Shown here: one piece after another, positions 1-8,129 of the stretch
Layout: each line of letters opens with the position of its first letter
Position numbering within the stretch: the stretch's first letter is position 1
Source: Salinibacterium amurskyense
GTDB taxonomy: Bacteria; Actinomycetota; Actinomycetes; Actinomycetales; Microbacteriaceae
Assembly (NCBI RefSeq): GCF_002797685.1
Contig: NZ_PGFH01000002.1
Location: 434,001 to 498,000 of the forward strand
Direction of reading: 5' to 3'
DNA length: 64,000 nucleotides
Translations under genes and position numbers: made by a program
The notes under the pieces: generated by a model
Databases searched by the model: none
The model's input: only the letters and a program-made list of their open reading frames with translations
What the model was told of the DNA's origin: nothing

Positions 1-260
1 GCCTTCAGACGTACCTCACGGCTGGTCCGAAAGAGACTCGCGCTTGGACGATCCCGAAGGGCGCCAAGGCGCCTCAGGCTGCCGGCGTCATCCACACCGA
101 CTTCGAAAAGGGCTTCATCAAGGCTGAGGTCATCGGCTTCGACGACCTCGTCGAGACCGGCTCCATCGCTGAGGCTCGCGCCAAAGGCAAGGCCCGCGTT
201 GAGGGCAAGGAATACGTCATGAGCGATGGCGACGTCGTGGAGTTCCGTTTCAACAACTAG
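1..260 (+). CDS. ychF: Redox-regulated ATPase YchF, C-terminal end (partial)
   Basis: Only the last 85 codons are present, read in the frame that starts at base 3 and stops with TAG at 258-260. The residues match the TGS-type C-terminal domain of the Obg-family ATPase YchF: an ETRAWTI stretch, then [17 protein letters not shown], then a final part with [15 protein letters not shown]. In the family this domain follows the nucleotide-binding domain and helps contact ribosomes. The start and the P-loop lie to the left of the window. The next gene is convergent, 63 bp away. Confidence 0.93.
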   Translation, partial: LQTYLTAGPKETRAWTIPKGAKAPQAAGVIHTDFEKGFIKAEVIGFDDLVETGSIAEARAKGKARVEGKEYVMSDGDVVEFRFNN

Positions 261-323
261 GGGTTTTCGTCTTCCGTGACGCCACGCTGATCACCACGTC
301 TGTGAGAAGAACACCTAGCGCGC

Positions 324-1271
324 TCAGACCTTCAGCGTGTTGATTGTTTTGGTGATGCGCTCGCCGTCATTCTCGAGGAAGACGATCTCGCCGAACTTGA
401 GCTGTGACCAGTCGTCACCCTCGGTCAAGGGCTCGGAGGCGAATATCACACCGGTCGCGTCATCCTCGCTGCTCTCCTCGAAATCGTAGGTCGTAGCATC
501 GTCCTCGAAGTTGCACCCCATCAGTAGGTACATCGGTTCGAGGAGCATCGAGAGCGCGAAGTCGTCGCTGTCGGGGGCCGACTTCCGCAGCTTCTTCCAG
601 TCACCAGCGGGGTTGGTCTCACCGTGGTGACCGAGGCCGACGTTGACACCGATGATGCGGTCGGCTGACACGAGGGCCATTTTCAGCTTTGTCAGAGCGC
701 CAAGGTCGAGGTCCTTCATCGCCTGGGCGATCAGTTCGATGAGCTTCTCGATCGCTCGTTGCACGTCCTCGTTGCTGTCACCCTCGAGCAGCGAGAGGAG
801 TAGCACGTAGATGAACTCGGTGTCCGTGTTTCCGCGCATCTGTTTGAGATACCGATCCTCGCAGTGCTCCAGCAGCTCGCGCTGCAGGAGCTGCCAGTTG
901 GGCAGGTAGCCATTTTGGGCGACGATCCACGGGGTCTCCTCGAAGGAGAACGGGTGGCAGTTCTCGTCGACCATCACGACCTTCGAGTCGTACGCCGCGG
1001 CTCGCACATGCGCCAACATGGTACTGGCCTGGAGGCTGGGGATCATCCGGCTGGCGTTGTCGTCGTAAAAGGCCGCCATGGGACGGCGGTAGATGAAGGG
1101 TTCTTCGGGCTTCAGCAGGTGCTCGCCCCAGATCCCGAATCCCCATCCGGCCAACTGGAGCTCGGGGTGCCGTTCGGGATCGAGTGCCTGATTGATCAGG
1201 CTGTTCTCTGGCTTGAGCAGGAGATTTTCCAGTGGTGTCTCAGGGCCGAGGTAGGCGAGCACGCGGCACAT
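324..1271 (-). CDS. Class II glutamine amidotransferase
   Basis: 315 residues. The protein begins MCRVLAYLG, so removal of Met exposes Cys2 as the N-terminal nucleophile of class II (Ntn-type) glutamine amidotransferases. Further family marks are MLAHVRAA and the QNGYLPNW stretch that lines the glutamine pocket. The frame stays open upstream, but only the ATG at 1271 gives the N-terminal Cys, and it has an AAGGAG ribosome site 5-6 nt before it, so I reject longer starts. The fold resembles YafJ/EgtC-like stand-alone amidotransferases; the acceptor of the released ammonia is unknown. No ergothioneine genes are nearby, so EgtC is unlikely. It converges on ychF. Confidence 0.88.
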   Translation of the reverse strand: MCRVLAYLGPETPLENLLLKPENSLINQALDPERHPELQLAGWGFGIWGEHLLKPEEPFIYRRPMAAFYDDNASRMIPSLQASTMLAHVRAAAYDSKVVMVDENCHPFSFEETPWIVAQNGYLPNWQLLQRELLEHCEDRYLKQMRGNTDTEFIYVLLLSLLEGDSNEDVQRAIEKLIELIAQAMKDLDLGALTKLKMALVSADRIIGVNVGLGHHGETNPAGDWKKLRKSAPDSDDFALSMLLEPMYLLMGCNFEDDATTYDFEESSEDDATGVIFASEPLTEGDDWSQLKFGEIVFLENDGERITKTINTLKV

Positions 1272-1447
1272 AAGTCTCCTTCGTTGGGCTCCTGTCATCC
1301 TACCGTCGGTACATGGAGCCGGTGCTGGCCATCTGAACAGCACACCGAGGTTAATCGGCAACGGAATGCGGTGGAGTTCCGCTTCAATAACAAGCCGCGG
1401 CTCGCAGTGTCGCACGACGGCTTTCCGCGGGCGTGCCACTATGACGT

Positions 1448-1705
1448 ATGACAACAAATCCTGTTCCGCGCACGAACACGCTCGCACTCATCGGCTTCAT
1501 CGCCGCATTCATGATTCCGATCGTGGGAGTGGTGTTGGGCGCAATGGGTCGCAAGCAAATCACGTCGAGTGGGGAATCGGGTCGCGGGCTAGCTCGTGCC
1601 GCGATCATCATCGGCATCGCAGGCACGTTGTTCCAAGTCGTTTTCTTCGCTGTCTGGCTTTTCTTCGTGACTACGGCCATGTCACAGGGCGGCATTCTGG
1701 GCTAG
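1448..1705 (+). CDS. Small membrane protein, DUF4190-like
   Basis: 85 residues with two hydrophobic segments (about 12-32 and 50-75) separated by a polar loop containing GRKQI, as in the DUF4190 family of small actinobacterial membrane proteins. The N-terminus carries prolines and polar residues. The function of the family is not known. A CACTAT hexamer lies 5 nt before the ATG, so the mRNA may have almost no leader. The next gene starts 10 bp after the stop, so the two may be cotranscribed. Confidence 0.75.
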   Translation: MTTNPVPRTNTLALIGFIAAFMIPIVGVVLGAMGRKQITSSGESGRGLARAAIIIGIAGTLFQVVFFAVWLFFVTTAMSQGGILG

Positions 1706-1715
1706 GGCCTCGACC

Positions 1716-2102
1716 ATGATTCGGTCCTTCTGGAAGAAGCACGTCAAGCCTCCGCTCCCGGACGAAACCTTGGATCCGTTCAGGGGAGGCGTTGGTGTTC
1801 TAACGAAAGATGGCGTCGTAGCCGGCCACATCGCGTCAGTCGTAGGGCACTTCGTATCGCCATTGAGCCTCTTCCAGCAGACATGGTGGGTCTGGTACAT
1901 CGTCGTCTGGGCCGACGGCACTCACGAGCTATCCCAGGAGGACTATCCACCGTGGATCACCGTGCGGGAGCTGCAAGCGGGATATTTCGATTTCATTGGC
2001 CACAAATCGCCGCACCACGGTCGCTACGAATTCGCTTGGCTCGAAGCGGACGAAGCGGCCGCTACTAAAGAGAAACTAGGCATCACGGACGAAGAGTTTT
2101 AG
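1716..2102 (+). CDS. Hypothetical protein, 128 aa
   Basis: I do not recognise this family. The protein has a central aromatic-rich stretch (QQTWWVWYIVVWADGTHEL, about residues 54-72), then a PPWITVRELQAGYF segment and an acidic C-terminal end; there is no signal peptide or clear membrane helix. Codon use (GC-rich third positions) is like that of its neighbours and it closely follows the DUF4190-like gene, which supports a real gene. No convincing ribosome site is visible before the ATG. Confidence 0.6.
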   Translation: MIRSFWKKHVKPPLPDETLDPFRGGVGVLTKDGVVAGHIASVVGHFVSPLSLFQQTWWVWYIVVWADGTHELSQEDYPPWITVRELQAGYFDFIGHKSPHHGRYEFAWLEADEAAATKEKLGITDEEF

Positions 2103-2141
2103 TGGCGCTGAGTGTGACGTGACTGCGTCGACGCTCTATTC

Positions 2142-2585
2142 TTAGCGTGAATTAGGCTCCGCGAATCTCTTCTCAAGCTTCGCGAGCTGCGCGGGCGACC
2201 GCGTCCAATCCGGGTTTTTGTCCCAGGCTGGCTTTCGTTTGCCACTTTGTTTCCGCGTGAGGTGCCACGCATCGCAACGATCACAGGGATAGACGCGATG
2301 TGGCAAATTCACGTCTGCCTTTTCCGCTTTCTGCCAGCGGCTAAGTGCCTCGCGAGCTTCCGCCTGAGTGCGGAAGGCGTTCTTGGTGCAGGATGATGCT
2401 TTCGCCACCGGGGATGGTGGTGGCGTCGACTTGGCATTTAGCGGGCGTGTTGCCTTCGTTTTCGTGGCCGGAGCGGTTTCAGCGCGGTTCAATTGTCGAT
2501 CGATCGCGTTCAGGATCGCGTCCATGTCTGCGTCATCCTCTGCTCCATATATCTGCCGGTCACTGAGGGAATATCGCTCTTCCAT
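2142..2585 (-). CDS. Hypothetical protein with a CxxC...H zinc-ribbon-like segment
   Basis: 147 residues starting MEERYSLSD. The open frame extends further upstream, but that part lies antisense to the SDR gene and looks like a shadow; the ATG at 2585 has a TATCCT hexamer 7 nt before it, fitting a leaderless start. The middle is a low-complexity Pro/Thr/Lys linker (about 40-70). The C-terminal third has FRTQAEAREAL and then YPCDRCDAWHLT, a CxxC plus His arrangement seen in small zinc-binding proteins. Function unknown. It may have arrived or diverged recently, as the linker is unlike its neighbours. Confidence 0.6.
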   Translation of the reverse strand: MEERYSLSDRQIYGAEDDADMDAILNAIDRQLNRAETAPATKTKATRPLNAKSTPPPSPVAKASSCTKNAFRTQAEAREALSRWQKAEKADVNLPHRVYPCDRCDAWHLTRKQSGKRKPAWDKNPDWTRSPAQLAKLEKRFAEPNSR

Positions 2586-2592
2586 AAAACGC

Positions 2593-2598
2593 AGGATA
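2593..2598 (-). promoter_or_regulatory. -10 hexamer for the 147-aa gene (leaderless start)
   Basis: On the minus strand TATCCT lies 7 nt before the ATG at 2585, the spacing of leaderless actinobacterial promoters. No ribosome site is seen. Inferred from position and sequence only. Confidence 0.45.
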
Positions 2599-2690
2599 GC
2601 GGCTGGACCCGCCACTGCGTTCCCTGCCGAAACGCCGGTAAGCTTTTTCGAGCAGCACGGCCCGCCGAACGCTTTGATCAAAGGATGCTC

Positions 2691-3365
2691 ATGCCCGTTA
2701 TCGCCATCATCGGAGCAGGCCCCGGACTCGGCGCTGCAGTAGCCCGCCGGTTCGGACGCGAGGGCTTCGCGGTTGCCCTCATCTCTCGGGATCAGTCGAA
2801 GCTCGATGCGCTCGCCGCTGAGCTCGAAACGGCTGGGGTGACAGCCCGCGGTTTTGCTGCGGACGTGCGCGAGCCTGCGCAGCTCGAAGGCGCACTCGCT
2901 CGTGCGGCTGCCGAACTTGGGCCGATCACGACGGTGCAGTACAGCCCGCTTCCTTCGCGCGATTACCTGAAGCCGGTGCTCGATCTGACTCCCGAACTCG
3001 CGCTCGAAGCACTCCAGTTTTCTGCCCTTGGGCTCATCCACACGGTGCGTGCGGTACTGCCTGCGATGCGCGAGGCTGGCCACGGCAGCATCATCCTGAT
3101 CAACGGCGGAACCTCGGTGAAGGCGCGTGCTGGCTTCGCGGGAACGTCACTCGCGTTCCCCGCCGAGAGTGCGTACGGCGAGATGCTGCACGAGACGCTC
3201 GAAGGGGAGGGGATCCGCATTCGTCAGCTCGTCATCCCGGGCGGCATTCCCAAGCTTCAACTGCCCAATGGCATCGACGATGTCGCGTCACGCATCTGGG
3301 ACATTCACGCCGCAGCAGGCGAGTTCCGCACGATGCTCATCCCGCTCGAAGACGGCCGCGAGTAG
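2691..3365 (+). CDS. SDR-family protein with atypical active site
   Basis: 224 residues. The N-terminal GAGPGLGAAVARRFG fits the NAD(P)-binding turn of short-chain dehydrogenases, followed by ISRDQSKLDALAAEL and VREP segments typical of classical SDRs. The expected YxxxK motif is not seen: the equivalent place reads SAYGEMLHETL, with no Lys four residues after Tyr. It may be a non-catalytic or unusual reductase. I chose the ATG at 2691 because AAAGGA lies 6 nt upstream; an ATG at 2685 is in frame. The region before it is shared with the divergent 147-aa gene. Confidence 0.8.
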   Translation: MPVIAIIGAGPGLGAAVARRFGREGFAVALISRDQSKLDALAAELETAGVTARGFAADVREPAQLEGALARAAAELGPITTVQYSPLPSRDYLKPVLDLTPELALEALQFSALGLIHTVRAVLPAMREAGHGSIILINGGTSVKARAGFAGTSLAFPAESAYGEMLHETLEGEGIRIRQLVIPGGIPKLQLPNGIDDVASRIWDIHAAAGEFRTMLIPLEDGRE

Positions 3366-3421
3366 CGCGCCATTCCTCCGCTAAACGCACCCCCCGTAGC
3401 CCTTCGAAAAGGAACCAGTTC

Positions 3422-4441
3422 ATGACAGCAGCGGAAGACTACCTTCGCGACATCCCCGCCGCGCATCGTGCGGCGACAGACACAATCGTGGCGAAGCTCG
3501 CGGGCTGGGCCAAGAACCTTGCCGCTGAACTGCAGCCTGTGGTCTTCCTCCCCGGTCAAACGGATCACCCCGTTTTCGACGATGCTGCACGAGTCTTCGA
3601 GGATGCCGCAGAGCAGCTGTTGCTTGCGGATGCTCCGCGACCGAACGAGGTGCCGCTGCTGTTCGTCGGCTACCATGCCATGAATCGCTTCACACGAAAG
3701 CGCCAGACTCTGGGTTTTCTCGTGACCGATCAGCGCATCGTTATTCAAGACAAGTTTGCGGGAGTATTCGGGCGAGAGCTTCCCAACTATCGGATGCTGC
3801 CCGTCACCTCGGTAGATCCGGTCGCCTCCAGCCATGCCCTGATCAGTTCCGTTGGCAGTGCGTTCGACTGGTCAGACATGGTGAAGCTCATCGGCGCCGA
3901 TTCGGCTGAAGGCCACTCTCCAGAGTTCCGGCTCACCCAACTTCTCGTGGACGCGGTGACCAGCGTCGTGCAGCTCTCGCAGGCGCTCGGTCTCGCCGTC
4001 GCGGGTGAACCGGGCGAGGAAGAGACTGAGAACTCGACTGCTTCTGAGTTAGTTCCCCGGCTGGCAGAACTCGGCATCCGTAGTGACGTAATGCTGGCCG
4101 ACGACCCGCGCCTCGCGAAGATGCTCAAGAAATTTGGCCCAAAGATTGGCTTGGGCGACGGCGAGACGATCGCGTTCGCATCCCTCGATAAAACTTTCGC
4201 AGGCGTGTACGGCATCGTCGTCACCGATGTCGCGGTTCGCTCGTGTGACCTGATGGAAGAACCAGTCGTATCTCTCCGCAGTGCAATCGACCCGGCATCC
4301 ATCAAGCTGGATGAGAAGGCGAAGGCGATCATTGCCGAGCCGGGCGTCGCGCACGTTCTCGTCTCGCACCTATCGGCCGACGTGAAGGATGGCATCCTGA
4401 CCGCGATGCGCGAACTGATTGCGGGCGACGTTGTGGCATAA
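3422..4441 (+). CDS. Conserved hypothetical protein, 339 aa
   Basis: No family I can name. The protein appears soluble, with no signal peptide or membrane helix. It has two similar-looking halves: each contains a stretch of the form LGFLVTDQRIVIQD / VYGIVVTDVAVRSCDL, like the beta-hairpin repeats of PH-like bacterial domains (bPH or YokE-like). This suggests two PH-like domains at about residues 75-150 and 260-335; that is inference. AAGGA lies 8-9 nt before the ATG. The next gene overlaps its 3' end, suggesting an operon. Confidence 0.7.
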   Translation: MTAAEDYLRDIPAAHRAATDTIVAKLAGWAKNLAAELQPVVFLPGQTDHPVFDDAARVFEDAAEQLLLADAPRPNEVPLLFVGYHAMNRFTRKRQTLGFLVTDQRIVIQDKFAGVFGRELPNYRMLPVTSVDPVASSHALISSVGSAFDWSDMVKLIGADSAEGHSPEFRLTQLLVDAVTSVVQLSQALGLAVAGEPGEEETENSTASELVPRLAELGIRSDVMLADDPRLAKMLKKFGPKIGLGDGETIAFASLDKTFAGVYGIVVTDVAVRSCDLMEEPVVSLRSAIDPASIKLDEKAKAIIAEPGVAHVLVSHLSADVKDGILTAMRELIAGDVVA

Positions 4442-4775
4442 AGACGATCCGCATCGCCCGGTAGATTTCTGGCTGGCTTCCAAGCCAAGTCGAAGTAGAG
4501 CCAGGGTCATCGTGCTGGCTGTTTTCGCAGCGATGGGGGCTTACTTTTCCCTAGGCGTGTTCATCGGTGGGCTTTTTGAGTTCTCGGGCGATTGGACTGG
4601 CCCTCTCAAAGTCGACACCCGCACTTTTGATTGGGACTTCGCACAAGCGTGGCACTTCTTCGTTCCCGTGGGATCGATTCTGCTGCTCTCGGTGATCGGG
4701 ATGTTCGGGAGCCTGATCCATATCGTCATGAATCCGCGAGATGGACGATCAACCCCGCCAACCCGCGATAAATAG
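4419..4775 (+). CDS. Small two-helix membrane protein
   Basis: 118 residues from the TTG at 4419 (TTG at 4431 is an equally possible start). Two hydrophobic segments are seen, about residues 29-52 and 80-103, with a soluble loop rich in Asp and aromatic residues between them. No family recognised. The gene overlaps the end of the upstream gene by 11-23 bp in another frame, so translation is probably coupled. A strong hairpin follows the stop. Confidence 0.6.
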   Translation: MRATLWHKDDPHRPVDFWLASKPSRSRARVIVLAVFAAMGAYFSLGVFIGGLFEFSGDWTGPLKVDTRTFDWDFAQAWHFFVPVGSILLLSVIGMFGSLIHIVMNPRDGRSTPPTRDK

Positions 4776-4783
4776 CCAGGCGG

Positions 4784-4819
4784 CGTGGAGTCGCGCTTAA
4801 CAAACAGCCGGACTCCACG
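4784..4819. terminator. Hairpin between convergent genes
   Basis: CGTGGAGTC (4784-4792) and GACTCCACG (4811-4819) form a perfect 9-bp stem with an 18-nt loop, placed between the membrane-protein gene and the convergent nitroreductase gene. There is no clear T-run on either side, so termination efficiency is uncertain. Confidence 0.55.
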
Positions 4820-4831
4820 AGCCATCAAGCG

Positions 4832-5416
4832 TTACGCGTTAAGGAGCACCGACTCGGCGGCGGCGCGACGTGCGCGGGGTGCAGTTTCGCGCTCGCGAAT
4901 AACGTCGGTCATCTCGGCGGGGTCGCCCAGTGAGCCAACGGCCATGACCGTGGTGGGGGTGAAGCGGTCGTCGATCTCGAGGGCTGCTGCTGCGGCATCC
5001 GGATCGAAGCCTGACATCTGGTGGCTGAACAGTCCGTGGCTCTGGGCCTGAATGGTGAAGTAGGCAACGGCCTGGCCGAGGTCATACGTCGCCATGGCCT
5101 GCGCCCGTCCCTCTTCGTTGTGATGCTCGGCAACGAACAGAATCAGCGCAGAGGCGGACGGAGCCCACGACTGGTTGAAGCCACTGAGAGTGGAGACGAT
5201 GGCGTCGTGCTGCGGGGTTCCGCGACGAGCGATAACGACTCGCCAGGGCTGGCTGTTGTAAGCCGAGGGTGCCCAACGGGCAGCTTCGAGAGCGTTCTGC
5301 AGTGCCCTCTCATCAAGAGGTGCCGTGGCGTCGAAGTGGCGGGGGCTCCACCGTTCGGCAAGCACATCAAGGATGGGGGAGTCGGTCGCGGCTAGACGGT
5401 CGTGAAGCATGGTCAT
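4832..5416 (-). CDS. Nitroreductase-family FMN oxidoreductase
   Basis: 194 residues, the usual length for the family. The N-terminal RWSPRHFD and the ARWAPSAYNSQPWRVVIAR segment form the FMN-phosphate and flavin-binding part of NAD(P)H-dependent nitroreductases; SHQMSGFDPDAAAAALEI and AVGSLGDPAE follow as in the family C-terminal half. The likely role is two-electron reduction of quinones or nitro compounds in the cytoplasm; the real substrate is unknown. Start ATG at 5416 has a GAAAGG sequence upstream; ATG at 5410 is possible. Confidence 0.88.
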   Translation of the reverse strand: MTMLHDRLAATDSPILDVLAERWSPRHFDATAPLDERALQNALEAARWAPSAYNSQPWRVVIARRGTPQHDAIVSTLSGFNQSWAPSASALILFVAEHHNEEGRAQAMATYDLGQAVAYFTIQAQSHGLFSHQMSGFDPDAAAAALEIDDRFTPTTVMAVGSLGDPAEMTDVIRERETAPRARRAAAESVLLNA

Positions 5417-5530
5417 GAAGCGGGCCTTTCAGGGGTTGAACAGAGTCGAACAGTGATGTCGTGGGGTGCAACGTGTGCGTTGCCGGTCGTATTCCAGATC
5501 AGTGCACCAATCTGCAACCGCACGATCAGG

Positions 5531-5536
5531 TAAAAT
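5531..5536 (+). promoter_or_regulatory. Candidate -10 element for the phnA-like gene
   Basis: TAAAAT is the best promoter-like hexamer in the 182-bp gap between the divergent nitroreductase and phnA-like genes. No convincing -35 is seen. It predicts a leader of roughly 55 nt. Confidence 0.35.
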
Positions 5537-5598
5537 TGACGATTAGCGACTAGTTCAGCGCTGCGCCAGCCCAATCGGCGCCCAGCCGAAAGTGCCTT

Positions 5599-5958
5599 AT
5601 GTCTGACTCCCTGCCTCTCTGCCCGAACTGCTCAAGCGATCTCGCCTACGAAATGGGCTCGCTGTTGGTGTGCCCGATGTGCGCGCACGAGTGGTCGCCA
5701 AGCGAGGCGGATGCCGCTGCCGAAGCCGAGCAGAACGCCGCAGTGATCAAGGATGCGTTCGGCACGCCGCTCGCCGATGGCGACACGGTGAGCATCGTCA
5801 AGGACCTCAAGGTAAAGGGCAGCCCCACGTCGATCAAGGTCGGTACGAAGGTGCGCAACATCCGCCTCGTTGACGGCGTTGGTGACCACGACATCGACTG
5901 CAAGGTCGACGGTTTCGGCCAGATGCAACTCAAGTCGAGCGTCGTCAAGAAGGTTTAG
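5599..5958 (+). CDS. yjdM: PhnA/YjdM-family zinc-ribbon protein
   Basis: 119 residues. An N-terminal zinc ribbon (CPNCSS...CPMCAHEW, two CxxC pairs at about residues 8-29) is followed by the conserved PhnA core: DAFGTPLADGDTVSIVKDLKVKG, then GTKVRNIRLVDGVGDHDIDCKVDG. The family was named from the E. coli phosphonate locus but is not needed for phosphonate use; its role is unknown. It lies 21 bp before the exopolyphosphatase gene, so the two are probably one operon. Confidence 0.88.
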   Translation: MSDSLPLCPNCSSDLAYEMGSLLVCPMCAHEWSPSEADAAAEAEQNAAVIKDAFGTPLADGDTVSIVKDLKVKGSPTSIKVGTKVRNIRLVDGVGDHDIDCKVDGFGQMQLKSSVVKKV

Positions 5959-5979
5959 CGGCAGCACCAAGGAGACCCC

Positions 5980-6984
5980 ATGACTCGCGTCGCCGCTATC
6001 GATTGCGGAACCAACTCGATCCGCCTGCTCATCGCCGACCTCGACGGGCACGGCGGCCTCACCGATGTGCTGCGCACTCTCGAAGTCGTGCGTCTGGGGG
6101 AGGGTGTCGACCGCACCGGTCGGTTCAGTCAGGGCGCCCTCGATCGCACCCTCGCGGCCGTGCGCCGCTACGCCGATCTGTGCCGCGAGCACGGTGCCGA
6201 GCGCATCCGTTTCGTAGCTACGTCTGCGACTCGGGATGCCGCCAACCGTGCCGAGTTCACCGACGCTGTCGTCGCGATTCTTGGCGTGCCGGTCGAAGTG
6301 ATTCCCGGAACCGAAGAAGCCGCGCTGTCGTTCCGCGGAGCGCTCACGGCGTTGCCTGCAGCCGAGCCCAACGACGCCGTCAACAGCACGCCAGCGCCGA
6401 AAAACCTCGTCGTTGACCTCGGCGGCGGCTCCACCGAGCTCGTGATCGGTGGCAACATCCCCGAAGCGGCATATTCGATGGATGTCGGCTGCGTGCGTCT
6501 GGCGGAGCGCAACATCACGAGCGACCCACCTTCCGAATCCGAGCTCGACGCCATCCGTAGCGACGTCAGCGCGGCCCTCGATATCGCTACGGCGATGGTG
6601 AATCTCTCGCAGGCCACCGAAGTCATCGGTGTTGCCGGGACAGTCACCACCATCACCGCGCATGCCCTCGGCCTCACCAGCTACGACCCGGTCGCGATCA
6701 ACGGCAGCCGACTGCCGCTCGCCGACGTGCTCCGTTCGTGCGAAGCGCTCACTCTCATGCCGCGCGTCGAACGCGAAGCGCTGCCCTACATGCACCCCGG
6801 TCGCGTCGACGTGATTGCCTCGGGCGCTATCATCTGGGCGACAGTGCTGCACCGGGTGGCGGATGCCACGGCTGCAGCCGGTCATCCGCTCGAGTGGGTC
6901 ACGACGAGCGAGCACGACATCCTCGACGGCGTCGCCCTTTCGCTCGGGAATAGCCCGCCTGAGCTACCGGTTTCGCCAGTATGA
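5980..6984 (+). CDS. ppx: Exopolyphosphatase / guanosine pentaphosphatase (Ppx/GppA)
   Basis: 334 residues, about the length of the short actinobacterial Ppx proteins that have only the catalytic domains. Two actin-like phosphate motifs are clear: AAIDCGTNSIRLLIAD at the N-terminus and LVVDLGGGSTELVIG near residue 140; GVAGTVTTITA follows. The enzyme removes terminal phosphates from polyphosphate and/or pppGpp. AAGGAG lies 5 nt before the ATG. Its stop overlaps the start of the next gene (ATGA). Confidence 0.92.
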   Translation: MTRVAAIDCGTNSIRLLIADLDGHGGLTDVLRTLEVVRLGEGVDRTGRFSQGALDRTLAAVRRYADLCREHGAERIRFVATSATRDAANRAEFTDAVVAILGVPVEVIPGTEEAALSFRGALTALPAAEPNDAVNSTPAPKNLVVDLGGGSTELVIGGNIPEAAYSMDVGCVRLAERNITSDPPSESELDAIRSDVSAALDIATAMVNLSQATEVIGVAGTVTTITAHALGLTSYDPVAINGSRLPLADVLRSCEALTLMPRVEREALPYMHPGRVDVIASGAIIWATVLHRVADATAAAGHPLEWVTTSEHDILDGVALSLGNSPPELPVSPV

Positions 6985-8018
6985 CAAAACTTGGGTTCCT
7001 CTCCTTCGGACACTGGCAAGACGTCGAAGGCTCGCGCACTCGCACCGGGGCTGACGTGTTGCTCCAAGCAGTGGAACTTGCGGTAGCGGCTGAAGAAGTT
7101 GGCGTCGATGGTGCTTTCTTTCGCGTGCACCATTTCGCGCGCCAGCATGCATCGCCGTGGCCGTTGCTCGCCGCTGCTGCTGCCCGCACGAGCACCATCG
7201 AGCTCGGTACTGGTGTCATCGATATGCGGTACGAGAACCCTCTCGCGATGGCAGAACTCGCGGCGCAAACGGATCTTATTTCCGCGGGGCGTTTGCAGCT
7301 GGGCATTAGCCGAGGCTCACCCGAAACAGTGATTGACGGATGGCGCGCGTTCGGTCATGAGCCGACAGCGGGCGAGAGCGATGCCGACATGGCGCGCGCT
7401 CACACCGACAAGTTTCGCCGTGCGATCGCGGGCGAGGGATTCGCTCCCGGCAACCCGCAGATGATCGGCACGAGCGCTCTTCAGCCGATTCAGCCGCAAG
7501 CGCCCGGGCTCAGCGAACGTATCTGGTGGGGCGCCGGCACTCGTGCCACGGCCATCTGGACTGCTGAGCAGGGGATGAACTTGATGAGCTCAACACTCCT
7601 CACTGAGGACACCGGAGTGCCCTTCGATGAGCTGCAGGCCGAACAGATTCTGATGTTCCGCGAGGCGTGGGCGAGTGCCGGCCACGACCATTCGCCACGG
7701 GTATCCGTGAGCCGCAGCATCCTGCCCATCATTGATGACGAGACCGAATATTACTTTGGAATCCAAGGGCAAGTGGAGCAGCGCGACCAGGTCGGCATGC
7801 TCGACGGTTCGCGCTCCCGTTTCGGTCGCTCCTACATCGGGGCCCCCGACGTTATCGCCGCCGAGCTCGCGCGCGACGCAGCGGTTCAGGCGGCCGACAC
7901 CCTGCTGGTAACCGTGCCCAACCAGCTCGGGGTCGAGTTCAATACTCGTATTCTCGAGGCGCTCGTGAAGCACGTGATGCCCGTAGTCGACGCCGAGGTT
8001 GCACCCTCGATCGCCTAA
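6981..8018 (+). CDS. LLM-class flavin-dependent oxidoreductase
   Basis: 345 residues with a luciferase-like TIM-barrel pattern: LGFLSFGHW at the start, VELAVAAEEVGVDGAFFRVHHFARQHASP, then IELGTGVIDMRYENPLAMAE and GRLQLGISRGSPE. This is the signature of bacterial luciferase-like monooxygenases using FMN or F420. The substrate is not predictable from sequence. It overlaps ppx by 4 bp, so it is in the same operon. No clear terminator follows. Confidence 0.88.
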   Translation: MTKLGFLSFGHWQDVEGSRTRTGADVLLQAVELAVAAEEVGVDGAFFRVHHFARQHASPWPLLAAAAARTSTIELGTGVIDMRYENPLAMAELAAQTDLISAGRLQLGISRGSPETVIDGWRAFGHEPTAGESDADMARAHTDKFRRAIAGEGFAPGNPQMIGTSALQPIQPQAPGLSERIWWGAGTRATAIWTAEQGMNLMSSTLLTEDTGVPFDELQAEQILMFREAWASAGHDHSPRVSVSRSILPIIDDETEYYFGIQGQVEQRDQVGMLDGSRSRFGRSYIGAPDVIAAELARDAAVQAADTLLVTVPNQLGVEFNTRILEALVKHVMPVVDAEVAPSIA

Positions 8019-8066
8019 GTGCTCGATCTGCTCGACGGTGCGGCCCGATGAGCCGCGACAGCGCCT

Positions 8067-8097
8067 AAAATAAGGTTAGATGCACTAAACTTATTTT
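8067..8097. promoter_or_regulatory. 12-bp inverted repeat before the fic gene (candidate operator)
   Basis: AAAATAAGGTTA (8067-8078) and TAAACTTATTTT (8086-8097) are inverted copies with one mismatch around a 7-bp spacer. The right arm contains TATTTT, a possible -10, so a protein bound here would block the promoter. The AT-rich arms make it a poor terminator. The Fic protein itself has a C-terminal helix-turn-helix and is the first candidate to bind it. Confidence 0.55.
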
Positions 8098-8129
8098 ATC
8101 GCCGCATTCGCGAACCTTAGGTGGCCACT

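Noticed and set aside
5632-6915. 427-codon minus-strand frame over the phnA-like and ppx genes
   Set aside because: Spans two recognised plus-strand genes and has no recognisable domain.
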